Positions 37,502-47,326 of a stretch of 64,000 nucleotides of DNA are shown here, one piece after another (the stretch's first letter is position 1; each line of letters starts with the position of its first letter). This stretch comes from CALBJU01 sp965247125 (GTDB lineage: Bacteria; Bacteroidota; Rhodothermia; Rhodothermales; UBA10348), in the NCBI GenBank assembly GCA_965247125.1, contig CBDFGO010000003.1:620001-684000 (forward strand), given 5' to 3'. Made by a program: the position numbers and the translations under genes. The notes below the pieces were generated by a model. That model was given only the letters and a program-made list of their open reading frames with translations. It made no database searches and was not told where the DNA came from.

Positions 37502-38612
37502 GATCAGTAATCATAATTCCGAAACCGGCGGTACAGATGGCGGCACAGATGTTTTAGAATTGCACCGGAAACTGGTTTCCATCCCTTCTCTGAGTCGCGA
37601 AGAATCCGAAGTGGCCTCCCACCTGGAGCTCCATTTTCGACGTGCGGGTCTGTCCCCCAGGCGAATCGGAGACAATGTCGTGGTATCTATCGGCGAAGGA
37701 TCGAATGCGCTGTTGCTCAATTCCCATCTCGACGTCGTTCCCCCGTCGGCCGATCATCCTTATCCGCCTTTTGAGCCCACATTGGTAGACGGAAAGATTT
37801 TTGGAAGAGGCAGCGTGGACGCCAAAGCAAGCGTTGCGTCCATGGCGACGGCTGTCTGCAGGCTTTTCGCGAACCGATTCACCCCATTCGAAGGGAAGAT
37901 TGTCGCGGCATTTACAACGTGCGAAGAGACAGGAGGCTTCGACAATGGTCTGGAGCAAATACTACCAGAACTTCCAGCTCTCGGCGCCGCCCTCATCGGT
38001 GAGCCCACGCATATGCAGCCGTGTATTGCCCAGAAAGGCCTGCTCATTCTGAGAGTGGTCGCACCGGGAAGGTCAGCCCACGCCGCCAGGGCTGAAGAGG
38101 GCGATAATGCCATCAATCGAATGGCACGTGACCTGGCACTCCTGTCCGAATTCTCCTTCGATAGAGTTCACCCCCATCTGGGGGAGACGTCGCTCTCGGT
38201 AACCATGATCGAAGGCGGCAGGGCTCGAAATATGATCCCGGATTGCTGTATTGCATTTATAGATATCCGCTCGACGCCGAGCTATACGCATGACGAGATT
38301 GCGGCCATTCTGGATGATCTTCTTGAATCTGAAGTCCATGTTCACTCCAAGAGATTCGTACCGACCGACACCCCCACGGGCGCAGCAATCGTGCAGGCCT
38401 GCCTGAACGGGAACCCGAATTCGAAGGCTTTTGGTTCGCCGACCATGTCTGACTGGATACATGTGAAGGACATTCCGACCGTAAAAATTGGGCCCGGTGA
38501 CAGCCGGCTCTCGCACACGGCCCAGGAACACATTTCTTCCGACGAACTCGTGCGGAGCCCGGCCATCTACGAGTCCATCATCATCAATTACTTTCAACAA
38601 AACCATGCCTGA
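37488..38612 (+). CDS. argE: N-acylornithine/N-acylcitrulline deacylase (M20 family)
   Basis: A 374-residue M20 metallopeptidase. Zinc ligands and catalytic residues lie in LLNSHLDVVPPSADHPYPPF, GRGSVDAKASVASM, FTTCEETGG, and GEPTHMQP. The dimerisation domain is at about residues 180-290. In an ArgF' operon this enzyme acts on the acylcitrulline product or on acylornithine, releasing acetate or succinate. A GDSRLSHTAQEHISSDEL segment near the end carries the last metal ligand. The first ATG at 37488 and another at 37494 are both possible. It overlaps argH by 8 bp. Confidence 0.92.
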   Translation: MTMSEISNHNSETGGTDGGTDVLELHRKLVSIPSLSREESEVASHLELHFRRAGLSPRRIGDNVVVSIGEGSNALLLNSHLDVVPPSADHPYPPFEPTLVDGKIFGRGSVDAKASVASMATAVCRLFANRFTPFEGKIVAAFTTCEETGGFDNGLEQILPELPALGAALIGEPTHMQPCIAQKGLLILRVVAPGRSAHAARAEEGDNAINRMARDLALLSEFSFDRVHPHLGETSLSVTMIEGGRARNMIPDCCIAFIDIRSTPSYTHDEIAAILDDLLESEVHVHSKRFVPTDTPTGAAIVQACLNGNPNSKAFGSPTMSDWIHVKDIPTVKIGPGDSRLSHTAQEHISSDELVRSPAIYESIIINYFQQNHA

Positions 38613-39918
38613 AGCACCAAAAAGACCGATGTGGTACAAAGGCGCGGACACCGCTTCGTGGGTAACACGTTTCACCGTAGGCGACGATCCAATCTGGGAT
38701 ATCCAGCTATTGCCCTTCGATCTCGCCGCGTCAGAGGCGCACGCCGGGGGACTGGTTACGGCTGGAATTCTGAGCGCACAAGAGTATAAGCAGCTCTCCG
38801 AGGCGTTCGGATCCCTGAAAGAGGACTACGAAAATGGTCTATTATCCATTACTCCTGAAGATGAAGACTGCCACACCGTAATCGAGAGGCTTCTGGTCGA
38901 TCGGCTTGGAGATGTTGGAAAAAAGATTCATACCGGCCGCTCCAGGAATGATCAGGTCCTGGCAGCGCTTCGCCTCTGGCTTCGCCAGAATTTGGACGTC
39001 GTGTGTGAGCTGGTTGATGGCCTGGCAACAAAATTGGCTGACCTGGCCGATGAGAACACCGACCAGTTTTTGCCGGGATACACCCATATGCAACGCGCCA
39101 TGCCAAGCAGCGTCGCCCTGTGGGCCCTTGGCTTCGCCGAATGTCTCTGTGACGACCTTGAGATAGTCCGGGAAGCACAACGCCGCATGAACGTTTCTCC
39201 GTTGGGAAGTGGTGCAGGGTATGGCATACCACATGTAAATCTGGACAGGGACGACGTCGCTTCCAACCTGGGTTTCGAGCGTGTCCAGGAGAATGTCACG
39301 GCGGTGCAGCTCAGTCGTGGCAAGTATGAACTGGGTGTCGTTCATGCACTTGTGCAATGCGCCGCCACCATCAATCGGCTTGCATCTGATATCGTGCTCT
39401 TCGCCACATCAGAATTCGGTTTCATCCAACTTGACGACTCGCTTACGACGGGGAGCAGCATTATGCAGCAGAAAAAAAATCCGGACATCGCCGAGCTGGC
39501 TCGAGCCACACTGCACCGAATTAGCGCTGAAATGCACCTGTTGGTCGGAATACCTGCAAATCTTCCGTCTGGATACCATCGCGACCTCCAGTTGACCAAG
39601 TCCTCGGTCATGAAATCAGTTTTGATGGCCTGCGACCTGCTTCATGCCGCCACAGGACTGATCAACGGCCTGAGCTTTCGCACAGAAAAGCTGGAAGAGG
39701 CACGCGACCCAGAGCTCTATGCGACGGCGGCAGCGTTGAAATCCGTTGCCAGTGGCAGCCCATTTCGCACGGCGTATCAGAACGCTTCCCAGGACACGGG
39801 TGCCTGGTCAGAAGAAGCCTCTCTAAAGTTGAGGGAGGCTTACACCACGCGCGGTGCGCCGGGTCGGACGGATTCCTCTGGAGTTCGTTCTCGGCTCGAT
39901 CAGACCCGGAAAAGGTAG
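38605..39918 (+). CDS. argH: Argininosuccinate lyase
   Basis: This protein of 437 residues cleaves argininosuccinate to arginine and fumarate. Signatures are KKIHTGRSRNDQVLAALRLW, PGYTHMQRAMPSSVALWALGFAE, and the superfamily signature TTGSSIMQQKKNPDIAELARA. The start at 38605 (MPEAPKRPMWYKG) is chosen because upstream codons overlap argE. The C-terminus is Arg-rich and ends 19 bp into the convergent DUF5916 gene. It is the last gene of the arg operon; no clear terminator is seen. Confidence 0.95.
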   Translation: MPEAPKRPMWYKGADTASWVTRFTVGDDPIWDIQLLPFDLAASEAHAGGLVTAGILSAQEYKQLSEAFGSLKEDYENGLLSITPEDEDCHTVIERLLVDRLGDVGKKIHTGRSRNDQVLAALRLWLRQNLDVVCELVDGLATKLADLADENTDQFLPGYTHMQRAMPSSVALWALGFAECLCDDLEIVREAQRRMNVSPLGSGAGYGIPHVNLDRDDVASNLGFERVQENVTAVQLSRGKYELGVVHALVQCAATINRLASDIVLFATSEFGFIQLDDSLTTGSSIMQQKKNPDIAELARATLHRISAEMHLLVGIPANLPSGYHRDLQLTKSSVMKSVLMACDLLHAATGLINGLSFRTEKLEEARDPELYATAAALKSVASGSPFRTAYQNASQDTGAWSEEASLKLREAYTTRGAPGRTDSSGVRSRLDQTRKR

Positions 39919-42248
39919 CTGAGCTTCATGAAGAAGCCGTCAGCCAGTCTCTGTAAATCTCTGAACCGATAAGTGTTCGGCTCAGAAGAAGAGTTGCCAT
40001 AACCAATAAAGAGGACCGTGCCCGGGTCGGGACGGTACGATACAAGCCAGTCCACCTGGAAGAAATTGGATCGGCGTTTGGTCGTCCGATGATATTCTCC
40101 GGTAGAGGAATCCAGAATCAAAATGGGGTTGTCCGTCCGGGAATTATCTCTCAGTTCATCCACAAAGCGGGAATCATACTGTCCCACGAGTCTGACGAAG
40201 AGGGATGGCGTGACCTGATATTCAGCCTTCAGCCTGGGTACTCTTCTCATCGAGACGGTGCTCTTGTCATCGGCTCGGATATACTGCTGATGATTGTAGA
40301 GAAAATTGAATCGAAGTTTGTCGGTAGGATTGAAGTTGAGGGTCAGGGTATAGAACGCGATGTCCGCCCGCGCCCACTCGAAAAAGTTGTCATCCCGGCC
40401 AAACACGACAAATAAATTCGCAGAAAAATTCTTGAACTGGGGTGTGTGCATCGAAGACCAGACTCCAAGGTTTACCAGGCGATCCACACCAATGAAGGCG
40501 GTTGTGTCGGTTACGACCCCATTCTCCCTGTTTTCGATGTAATAATTGTCGTAAAGACCCGTCGGCATTTTGAACGATTCGTAGAATACCGATGTATTTC
40601 CTCCCCATCCCCCTCGAAAGTTGTATCTGGAGGTGAAGTGCAGTTTTCGGTCATTCGGTCCAGTTCCTTCCGTAAACCGATCATAATCCCACGTTCCATC
40701 CAGGGTTATTCCAAGTCTGAGGGACTCCAGGAGACTTCCTTCTTCGCCATACCAATTTCGGTAGGGTTGAACATTCAGGTGAGCAATCCCCGTCCGGGTG
40801 ATAAATCCCGATTCGGCGTTGAACTCGCCATGATAGGCTGAACCCTCCGCGGACCCACCCCATTTCCGCCCCTGAGCGCTGCCGCGAAAATTCCACATGG
40901 GAGCAGATACCGTCTCTCCGGGATCTCCAGTAAAACTCATTCCACCCTGGTAGGTGAAGGAGTAGATTTCGGCGAACGTTACACGTCCATCGATTGCAGC
41001 CACACGATTCCAGTGGTCTCCGTCCACTTTATCGGTGTACACAAGACCGACAGTGTTCTGGCCTGAAAGATCTCTGCGAAGACGAACGGCATTGAAGTAG
41101 CGGGCGTCAAAATCCCGGAGATACAGCTCCTTGTTGTCCACGGCCGACAACAAGGCGATGTTTGTTTTACCTCGTTTCCCAGTCACCTTTATCGCACTGG
41201 CAGGGTTCGCAATTCTTCGGGTGTAGATCAACCCGCTTGGAGATTGAAAGAGCTCGATTCCATCCAGGAAAAACGGACGTTTCTCGGACACGAAAACGGC
41301 CTGACGTGGATCAAACTGAATCTGCGCCACGTCGGCCTCGACCTGTGAGAAATCTGGATTGAACGTGCCGTTCAATGTGAGATTGTTGGAAATTCCCCAC
41401 CTGACGTTCATCCCAAGCGGATCGTTGAGGTTTCGATCGAAGTTCGCATCGCCTCCAGAAGCCCGGTTCATGGTGCCCGTCAGCTCGGGATTGATATCCA
41501 GGACGAGGCCACGGCGGAGGTCGGATAGTTTACTCAGTAGTCCATTTTGGGCCATAAACGAGGCATTGTCCAATCGAGTTGGTGTCCAGGTGCTCGTATA
41601 GCCCGAATGCTGGACCCGGCGAATGACGTTGAACCCCCAGTCCTGGGTAAACGCTCTCTGGTATCTGATGCTCTTGAAGGGGAGTCGAATCTCGACCTCA
41701 TAGCCATAATCGGTAAGACGACCTTTTGACTCGAACAGAAAATCCGGACTCTGGTCGATGGACATCGGTCCGGAATGGCCTCTCCCCCCACCAGAACCGT
41801 CCTTCAATATTCCATCGGTTTGTTGGCCAAGTGGATTGACGCCTATCATGAATGCCTGACGGCGATCATTGTACGTATCGAGCACGATCTGAACGTAGTC
41901 ATCTCCGCCAATCTTGTCTCGATCTGCCAGAGTCGCCCTTACCTCCCCGTGCGACTCGAAAGCCCTGATTCCGAAGTGGATCGCGGTCGGTGAGTACCAG
42001 ACCAGTACCTGGGTCGAATCCTGGGCTGGACGACCATCGACTGGAAGATATTCCGAGAACCCAGAAAACACGCTGGCCCGTGCCCAGACATCTTCCGTCA
42101 GGTACCCGTCGATAGTAATGTTTACCCCTTCTATTCGGGGCACTTCCTGGTCATTCGGCCCGCGCGGATCCTCCGAGGCGGCAACGGTTGTCAATAAGAC
42201 CAGGAGATAAACGGTTTGTCTTGCGACAGGGGCGTTGAATAGGCGCAT
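39900..42248 (-). CDS. DUF5916 outer-membrane protein with CBM9-like N-terminal domain
   Basis: A 782-residue protein with a signal peptide (VYLLVLLTTVAAS). Residues about 35-215 resemble a carbohydrate-binding CBM9-like domain (ITIDGYLTEDVWARASVFSGFSEYLP; GDDYVQIVLDTYNDRRQAFMIGVNPLG). The rest is the DUF5916 region with alternating beta-strands of an outer-membrane barrel, starting near the LNGTFNPDFSQVEADVAQIQ motif and ending in Phe-Arg-Val. The ligand is unknown; carbohydrate or protein binding at the cell surface is inferred. It has a close paralogue immediately upstream on the same strand, separated by 90 bp. Confidence 0.88.
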   Translation of the reverse strand: MRLFNAPVARQTVYLLVLLTTVAASEDPRGPNDQEVPRIEGVNITIDGYLTEDVWARASVFSGFSEYLPVDGRPAQDSTQVLVWYSPTAIHFGIRAFESHGEVRATLADRDKIGGDDYVQIVLDTYNDRRQAFMIGVNPLGQQTDGILKDGSGGGRGHSGPMSIDQSPDFLFESKGRLTDYGYEVEIRLPFKSIRYQRAFTQDWGFNVIRRVQHSGYTSTWTPTRLDNASFMAQNGLLSKLSDLRRGLVLDINPELTGTMNRASGGDANFDRNLNDPLGMNVRWGISNNLTLNGTFNPDFSQVEADVAQIQFDPRQAVFVSEKRPFFLDGIELFQSPSGLIYTRRIANPASAIKVTGKRGKTNIALLSAVDNKELYLRDFDARYFNAVRLRRDLSGQNTVGLVYTDKVDGDHWNRVAAIDGRVTFAEIYSFTYQGGMSFTGDPGETVSAPMWNFRGSAQGRKWGGSAEGSAYHGEFNAESGFITRTGIAHLNVQPYRNWYGEEGSLLESLRLGITLDGTWDYDRFTEGTGPNDRKLHFTSRYNFRGGWGGNTSVFYESFKMPTGLYDNYYIENRENGVVTDTTAFIGVDRLVNLGVWSSMHTPQFKNFSANLFVVFGRDDNFFEWARADIAFYTLTLNFNPTDKLRFNFLYNHQQYIRADDKSTVSMRRVPRLKAEYQVTPSLFVRLVGQYDSRFVDELRDNSRTDNPILILDSSTGEYHRTTKRRSNFFQVDWLVSYRPDPGTVLFIGYGNSSSEPNTYRFRDLQRLADGFFMKLSYLFRV

Positions 42249-42338
42249 AACGTGGCTAGGTTTGCGGTTCTATCAGGCCAGTACGAGCATCAAGGCCGCG
42301 GGGTTCATTCGAATCCCGCGGCCCCGTCGCTCACGAAA

Positions 42339-44678
42339 TTATACTCGGAAGAGATACTGCAGCTTGAAAAAGAGCTGACGGTTGGTCTGCTGAAAAACCA
42401 TCCGCTGATCAGGACTGCTGTTGGGAAAGTCCTGATAGCGATGGCTGGACCCGAAATGAAATACGGTGAACGGACTCACTCGATACGTTACTAGCGGATC
42501 CACTTCCATGCTTTCCGAAAAATCATTGTACTGCACGATGACACGCGCGAGCAGCTTTCTGCTGAACTGGTAATTCAGCCGCGAACGAAGAATGTATCCG
42601 GAGAAGTAATTCTCGTCCGTAGTTCTGTTTCGTAATCGGGAGTAATTGAGATTCGACTGAATGGTCATACGATCTGTGGGTTTGACCGTCACATTCCCAC
42701 CGAAATTCAGCTGACCGCCGAGCGCTGGAGCATCGGGATTTCGGTAAATTCCGTCTCCAAAATTCAGGTTGAAGCCGACTTGAACCGGCTCGCTAAAATT
42801 GCTGAAGACGTTCACGTTTAACCGCTCTATCCTGTCAAACTGAACGCCGGCAAATAATTCGTTGGAAGTGAATCCATTGATATTGATGAATGTCTGGCGT
42901 TTCAGCTGTGCATTGAATCCCAGAAAAATTGCCTCATCCTTACGGAGATTGCCGTAGTTCCATATTCGATTCACGCCGGAGAAGACGGTGAATCTGTTCA
43001 TGAGACTGCTGTTTTGTGTCCAAAATGTGTACCTGCTCATTCCGAAGAATCGACGGCGGTCGTTGTTGAAAACAAAACCGTTGTCCGCACGAAATGTGGG
43101 AGAGAGTTGTTCGTAGTTGACGTCAAATTCCCAATTGCGCGCATTTCGCTCGATGCTGGCCGAGAGTGCGTGACCCGAGAACTCCTCACCGTCCAGATCG
43201 GCCGTGAATTCGCCGCGGTTGAACGTGATATCACTCAGCCCACTTGCAGAAGACAGCTCAGCGTCATCCATTTCAGACGTTCTGCTGGCAAGAGCCTGCC
43301 ACGATACCATGTACTTTGTCAAGAAGCGCACCGCACCATCTACACCTACGAGCGATCCGGAACCCCCATCATCGAGCCGGCGATCGGTTGCAAGCGCGGC
43401 GACGAACGAGTTGTTTTTGAAACTGCGACGGGCCCGTAGAATATTGGATACACTTTTACCACCCGAAGCGAGACGAGACGTCTCTTCGAACGGCATCAGG
43501 ATAGGCGAGGTGTTGTCTCTCGCGCCGATGTAGCCCACAGTCCAGTCTCCGAATCGTCCGGACAGTTTCGTGGCGGCAATGGGATCATTGATGGATCGGG
43601 TATACACCGCGTCGATCTGCGTCTCAAACAGATCGGCACCTTCCTGGAAAAATGCTCGACGCTCGGGGAAAGACAGTGCGAAAGTTGAGTTAACGTCGAT
43701 CTGTGCCGCATCAGATTCGATCTGACTGAAATCGGGATTTATGGTCGCATCCAGCGTCAGGTCTGAGGTGATCCCATATTTAAGATTGAGGGACGGCTCT
43801 GCGGACATCCGGCCATTATCGAATCCGCTTGATGGGTTATTCCGGTCACGGGCTCCCGACTGGCTTCCCGTCACTGAAGGCAGAATCTCCAGATTTCGGC
43901 CGGAGCGAATGTTGTTGATGCCTCTGAGCGTTCCAAACTGGCAGCTCATGCACGGATCGTCGCGGTTGATCCCCGCCCAGGAATAGGTATTGCGGTCTTC
44001 TCGGGGGTGGGTGATCCAGAAAGTAGCTTTCCAGACCTGCTCTTCGGCAGATGGAAATCGGAGACTGCGAAATGGGATGGCCATTTCCACTTGATATCCA
44101 TTCTCGGTGAGCTGCCCGGCGGACTCATAGATCAGATCGAACGAGACTTCTTCGTTTCCATTTCCAGAGCGCGTGTCGCCCTGAATACCGAGTGGATTTG
44201 CCGCGATGAAGTAGGTGACCTGGCCGTCTCCATTTGTATCGAGCAACATTCCCGAGTAGTCGTCCTGCCAGATCTGATCGCGATCACTCAGGTGATACCG
44301 AATGTCTTCGGGATCATCTTCAATGATATAGGCGACGTACAGATTGTTTTCATCGTATGCGACGAGCGTTCGGACGCCAATCGGAGGAAGTGCCTGTTCT
44401 TCGGGGAAGCTTTCTGAAAAATTGGTGGCGACAGCAGCGGTCTGCCACATATCCTCATCCAGATTTCCGTCTATGATTACTGCGGATGAGACCCGCGGAA
44501 TGGTCAGGGACGGTAAAATATTTGCGCGAAACGTGCCGGCAGTTGGGTCATCGCCCGGAGACGGCTGTGCAAAAGCTTTTCCAGGAATCTGCGAAAACAA
44601 CAAAAACAGGCCGAATAATGCTATAAATTTAGCATACCCGGTTGGCTGAAAGCGTGCGTTGGTTGTGTGCTGAAACAT
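42339..44678 (-). CDS. DUF5916 outer-membrane protein, second paralogue
   Basis: A 779-residue paralogue of the downstream gene with the same architecture. It has a signal peptide (FIALFGLFLLFSQIPGKAFAQ), a CBM9-like domain (VSSAVIIDGNLDEDMWQTAAVATNFSESFP; QDDYSGMLLDTNGDGQVTYFIAANPLG) and the DUF5916 barrel with LDATINPDFSQIESDAAQI. It also ends YLFRV. Two copies in tandem point to duplication and possible ligand specialisation. It starts 260 bp before a small membrane-peptide gene on the other strand, so its promoter lies there. Confidence 0.88.
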   Translation of the reverse strand: MFQHTTNARFQPTGYAKFIALFGLFLLFSQIPGKAFAQPSPGDDPTAGTFRANILPSLTIPRVSSAVIIDGNLDEDMWQTAAVATNFSESFPEEQALPPIGVRTLVAYDENNLYVAYIIEDDPEDIRYHLSDRDQIWQDDYSGMLLDTNGDGQVTYFIAANPLGIQGDTRSGNGNEEVSFDLIYESAGQLTENGYQVEMAIPFRSLRFPSAEEQVWKATFWITHPREDRNTYSWAGINRDDPCMSCQFGTLRGINNIRSGRNLEILPSVTGSQSGARDRNNPSSGFDNGRMSAEPSLNLKYGITSDLTLDATINPDFSQIESDAAQIDVNSTFALSFPERRAFFQEGADLFETQIDAVYTRSINDPIAATKLSGRFGDWTVGYIGARDNTSPILMPFEETSRLASGGKSVSNILRARRSFKNNSFVAALATDRRLDDGGSGSLVGVDGAVRFLTKYMVSWQALASRTSEMDDAELSSASGLSDITFNRGEFTADLDGEEFSGHALSASIERNARNWEFDVNYEQLSPTFRADNGFVFNNDRRRFFGMSRYTFWTQNSSLMNRFTVFSGVNRIWNYGNLRKDEAIFLGFNAQLKRQTFININGFTSNELFAGVQFDRIERLNVNVFSNFSEPVQVGFNLNFGDGIYRNPDAPALGGQLNFGGNVTVKPTDRMTIQSNLNYSRLRNRTTDENYFSGYILRSRLNYQFSRKLLARVIVQYNDFSESMEVDPLVTYRVSPFTVFHFGSSHRYQDFPNSSPDQRMVFQQTNRQLFFKLQYLFRV

Positions 44679-44938
44679 CGTTCAATTGTCGGTGATTGGT
44701 TGACGGACTCGACTGAACGAAGAAGAAATACTAAGAAAATCCTCCCTCTAGACGGCCCTACGGCGCCTTTCTTCCGGTGTTACAAGGAAGAGTGGGTAAT
44801 TCGTGTGAAGTTGTAGGGCACACAGATTTGTACCCCAGCGAATTTAATCTTGATGCTCGTGACGAAAAATGTTTGATGAATCCTTGTAACTGAGCCTTCA
44901 ATGGTTGAACATTCCAGTTCCGAAAGAAAGGTGTAGTG

Positions 44939-45031
44939 ATGAATCGCAAGTTGAAAAAACAGCTGATTACGGCTGGTCTGATTCTAATCGGAATCTTGAT
45001 CGTCTTTGCCATTATCGGACAAGTCGCCTGA
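44939..45031 (+). CDS. Small single-span membrane peptide
   Basis: A 30-residue frame with a basic start MNRKLKKQ followed by one hydrophobic span, LITAGLILIGILIVFAII, and the end GQVA. The charge pattern (positive-inside) and a purine-rich AAAGAAAGGTG upstream of the ATG support translation. It is too short for standard gene calling. No homologue was recognised; single-span peptides of this length often modulate membrane complexes. It is upstream of the transaldolase gene, 195 bp away. Confidence 0.5.
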   Translation: MNRKLKKQLITAGLILIGILIVFAIIGQVA

Positions 45032-45226
45032 GCCTACTGAACTCTTCTCCATGCAACGGGAGCTAATCCTTCCGGAGAGATGAGTTTTACTCACGTTTGC
45101 TTTGGGCCTATGCCCTTCGGTCAGTACCTTTAAAATTCAGCCGAGTTATTGCCCTGATCTGGTCGATTTCTTGTCTGGATTGTTCCTGAATGCAATTCTC
45201 CTGTTCAACCGCCCGAGTCACCACAT

Positions 45227-45901
45227 ATGAAGTTTTTTATTGATACAGCTGACCTGAATGAAATTCGAGAAGCCAACGAAATGGGTGTTCTCGACGGTGT
45301 CACCACCAATCCTTCCCTTATGAGAAAGGTCGGAGGATCAAATTTTCATGAGCACATCCTGAAGATCTGCCAGATTGTTGATGGTGACGTTTCGGCAGAG
45401 GTCATAGCCACCGACTACGATGGCATGATGGCCGAAGCCGAGATACTGGCTGAAATCCATGAAAATGTGGTCGTGAAGGTGCCCCTCATTGCCGACGGAA
45501 TCAAAGCGATTCGCACGCTGTCACAGCGTGGTATCAAGACGAACTGTACCCTGTGTTTTTCTGCTACGCAGGCCCTCGTAGCAGCCAAGGCTGGAGCGAC
45601 CTATATCAGCCCATTTATCGGACGACTGGACGATATCGCGACTCCGGGAATGGACCTGATCGAGCAGATCGTGACGATTTATGCTAATTTCGGCTATCAA
45701 ACGCAAATTCTTGCTGCATCCATTCGTCACCCGATTCACGTTTTAGAAGCCGCTCTGGTTGGTGCTGATGTGGCCACGATTCCATTCAGTGTAATTGCCC
45801 AGCTGATCAAACATCCCCTGACCGATAGCGGGCTCGAAAAATTTCTTTCTGACTGGAAGGCCTATGAAGCTGCCGGCAGCTCCAATGGGGTTGGTGCTTA
45901 A
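45227..45901 (+). CDS. tal: Transaldolase (TalC/fructose-6-phosphate aldolase-like)
   Basis: A 224-residue single-domain TIM-barrel aldolase. It contains [30 protein letters not shown], the Schiff-base Lys84 in VVVKVPL, and [30 protein letters not shown]. In the small TalC family, transaldolase and fructose-6-phosphate aldolase are separated by a few residues, so the exact activity is uncertain; transaldolase of the pentose phosphate pathway is more likely. It is followed after 21 bp by the beta-CASP gene, probably one transcript. Confidence 0.93.
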   Translation: MKFFIDTADLNEIREANEMGVLDGVTTNPSLMRKVGGSNFHEHILKICQIVDGDVSAEVIATDYDGMMAEAEILAEIHENVVVKVPLIADGIKAIRTLSQRGIKTNCTLCFSATQALVAAKAGATYISPFIGRLDDIATPGMDLIEQIVTIYANFGYQTQILAASIRHPIHVLEAALVGADVATIPFSVIAQLIKHPLTDSGLEKFLSDWKAYEAAGSSNGVGA

Positions 45902-45922
45902 CCATCACTGTCAGAAAATAAG

Positions 45923-47320
45923 ATGATCTTTGCATCTCTGGGCGCTTCCGAGGAAATCGGTGCGAGCTGCCATTACTTACTCGTAGATGGAACGGGGCTT
46001 CTTCTCGACGCGGGCTCAGATCCGGAACAAGAGGGACTCAGCAGCCTCCCTGATCTGGGACGAATACACTCTCAGAGTAACTGGCACCTGGATCACGCGA
46101 TCGTAACTCACGCTCATCACGATCACCTTGGCTCGCTCCCGATCGTCGTAAAGCAGTTTCCTCACGTGAACATTCATATGTCGGGCGCGACCCGTCAACT
46201 CGCGGATATACTGCTTCCGGCTTCGGCTCGCCTTCAGCGCAGAAAAATGCAGGAGGGTTCCTCCAGTTCGGACCCCCTTTTCGACGAAGAGGATGTCAAC
46301 TCAAGCTCCTACCTGTACCTGAGCCATGATCTGGAGTCTGAATTCGATCTGACCGGTCACAGTGGAGGGTTCGAGATCTCCGGCGAGTTTTATGATGCCG
46401 GTCACGTTCTGGGATCACTCGGAGTGATGATTCGATGCGTGGATGGGGGAAAGCAGCGGAGCATTTTCTACACAGGTGATACAGGGTTGAATTCCCAGAC
46501 CATCATCCCCGGTGCCCAATACCCAGATGAAAAGGTCGATGTATTGCTGCTCGAATCGACCCTGGGTGCCGACCCGATGGCTGAAAACGTAACGAGACGA
46601 TCTGAAGAAAAACGCCTCGGTGAATCGTTGGCCCGTGTCCTGGGTCGAGGCGGCACAGTTTTGATGCCCGTCTTTGCGCTGGGAAGGGGACAGGAGATGA
46701 TCGCTTTGATAGATCGATACAAATCGAGAGGTATCATCGACGAAGATGTCCCGGTATACACCGCTGGGCTGATGCGCGCACTCTCAGAGGTGTACGACAA
46801 GACTCGATTCACCACCCCTCGTTTGAACGAGGAATTCGAGGTGTACGGAGTTCCTCAAAAGCGTCTTCCGAGGTCACAGTCAGGATTGAACGATGCCATG
46901 CAGCAACCCGGGATTCTCCTGGTCGGAAGTGGGATGATGTTCGAGCGCACCATCTCCAACAAAATTGCGCAGGGATTGATTGGGAATGAAAAAAATGGCG
47001 TGTTTCTGGTAGGATTTGCCCGGGAAGATTCTCCCGCTGCAAACCTCATACTGGCACGCGAAAAAGGAAAGGGGAGCGAAGTTATCCTGAACCCGGCGAG
47101 GGGAACTCAGATCGTGAACTGCGACGTCGAGCGATTTCGATTCAGTGGGCACAGCCACCGCAGAGAGCTGTTGAAATTGGTTGAGCAGATGAGGCCGGAA
47201 AAGGTTGTCCTCGTTCATGGTGAAACGAAGGCTAAGGAATGGATGGCAGACAATATCACCTTCTTTTACCCCGAAGTAGAGGTTTTTACACCGAAGTTTG
47301 GCGAGGTACTCGAGCTGTAG
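45923..47320 (+). CDS. Beta-CASP metallo-beta-lactamase-fold nuclease (RNA processing type)
   Basis: A 465-residue protein of the MBL/beta-CASP family. The zinc-binding motif THAHHDHLGSLP is at residues 62-73, with His171 and Asp and His further on (DAGHVLGSLGV, FYTGDTG). The beta-CASP domain follows (GGTVLMPVFALGRGQEMIALI; GMMFERTISNKIAQGLIG). The closing motifs RFSGHSHRRELLKLVEQ and VVLVHGETKAKEW complete the active site. It resembles YsdC/CPSF73-like RNA exo- and endonucleases rather than RNase J. A cytoplasmic role in RNA turnover is inferred. Confidence 0.9.
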   Translation: MIFASLGASEEIGASCHYLLVDGTGLLLDAGSDPEQEGLSSLPDLGRIHSQSNWHLDHAIVTHAHHDHLGSLPIVVKQFPHVNIHMSGATRQLADILLPASARLQRRKMQEGSSSSDPLFDEEDVNSSSYLYLSHDLESEFDLTGHSGGFEISGEFYDAGHVLGSLGVMIRCVDGGKQRSIFYTGDTGLNSQTIIPGAQYPDEKVDVLLLESTLGADPMAENVTRRSEEKRLGESLARVLGRGGTVLMPVFALGRGQEMIALIDRYKSRGIIDEDVPVYTAGLMRALSEVYDKTRFTTPRLNEEFEVYGVPQKRLPRSQSGLNDAMQQPGILLVGSGMMFERTISNKIAQGLIGNEKNGVFLVGFAREDSPAANLILAREKGKGSEVILNPARGTQIVNCDVERFRFSGHSHRRELLKLVEQMRPEKVVLVHGETKAKEWMADNITFFYPEVEVFTPKFGEVLEL

Positions 47321-47326
47321 ACCGCC

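Noticed and set aside
38488..38604. An upstream extension of argH
   Set aside because: These codons overlap the argE coding sequence and carry no argininosuccinate lyase signature; the ATG at 38605 fits the family.
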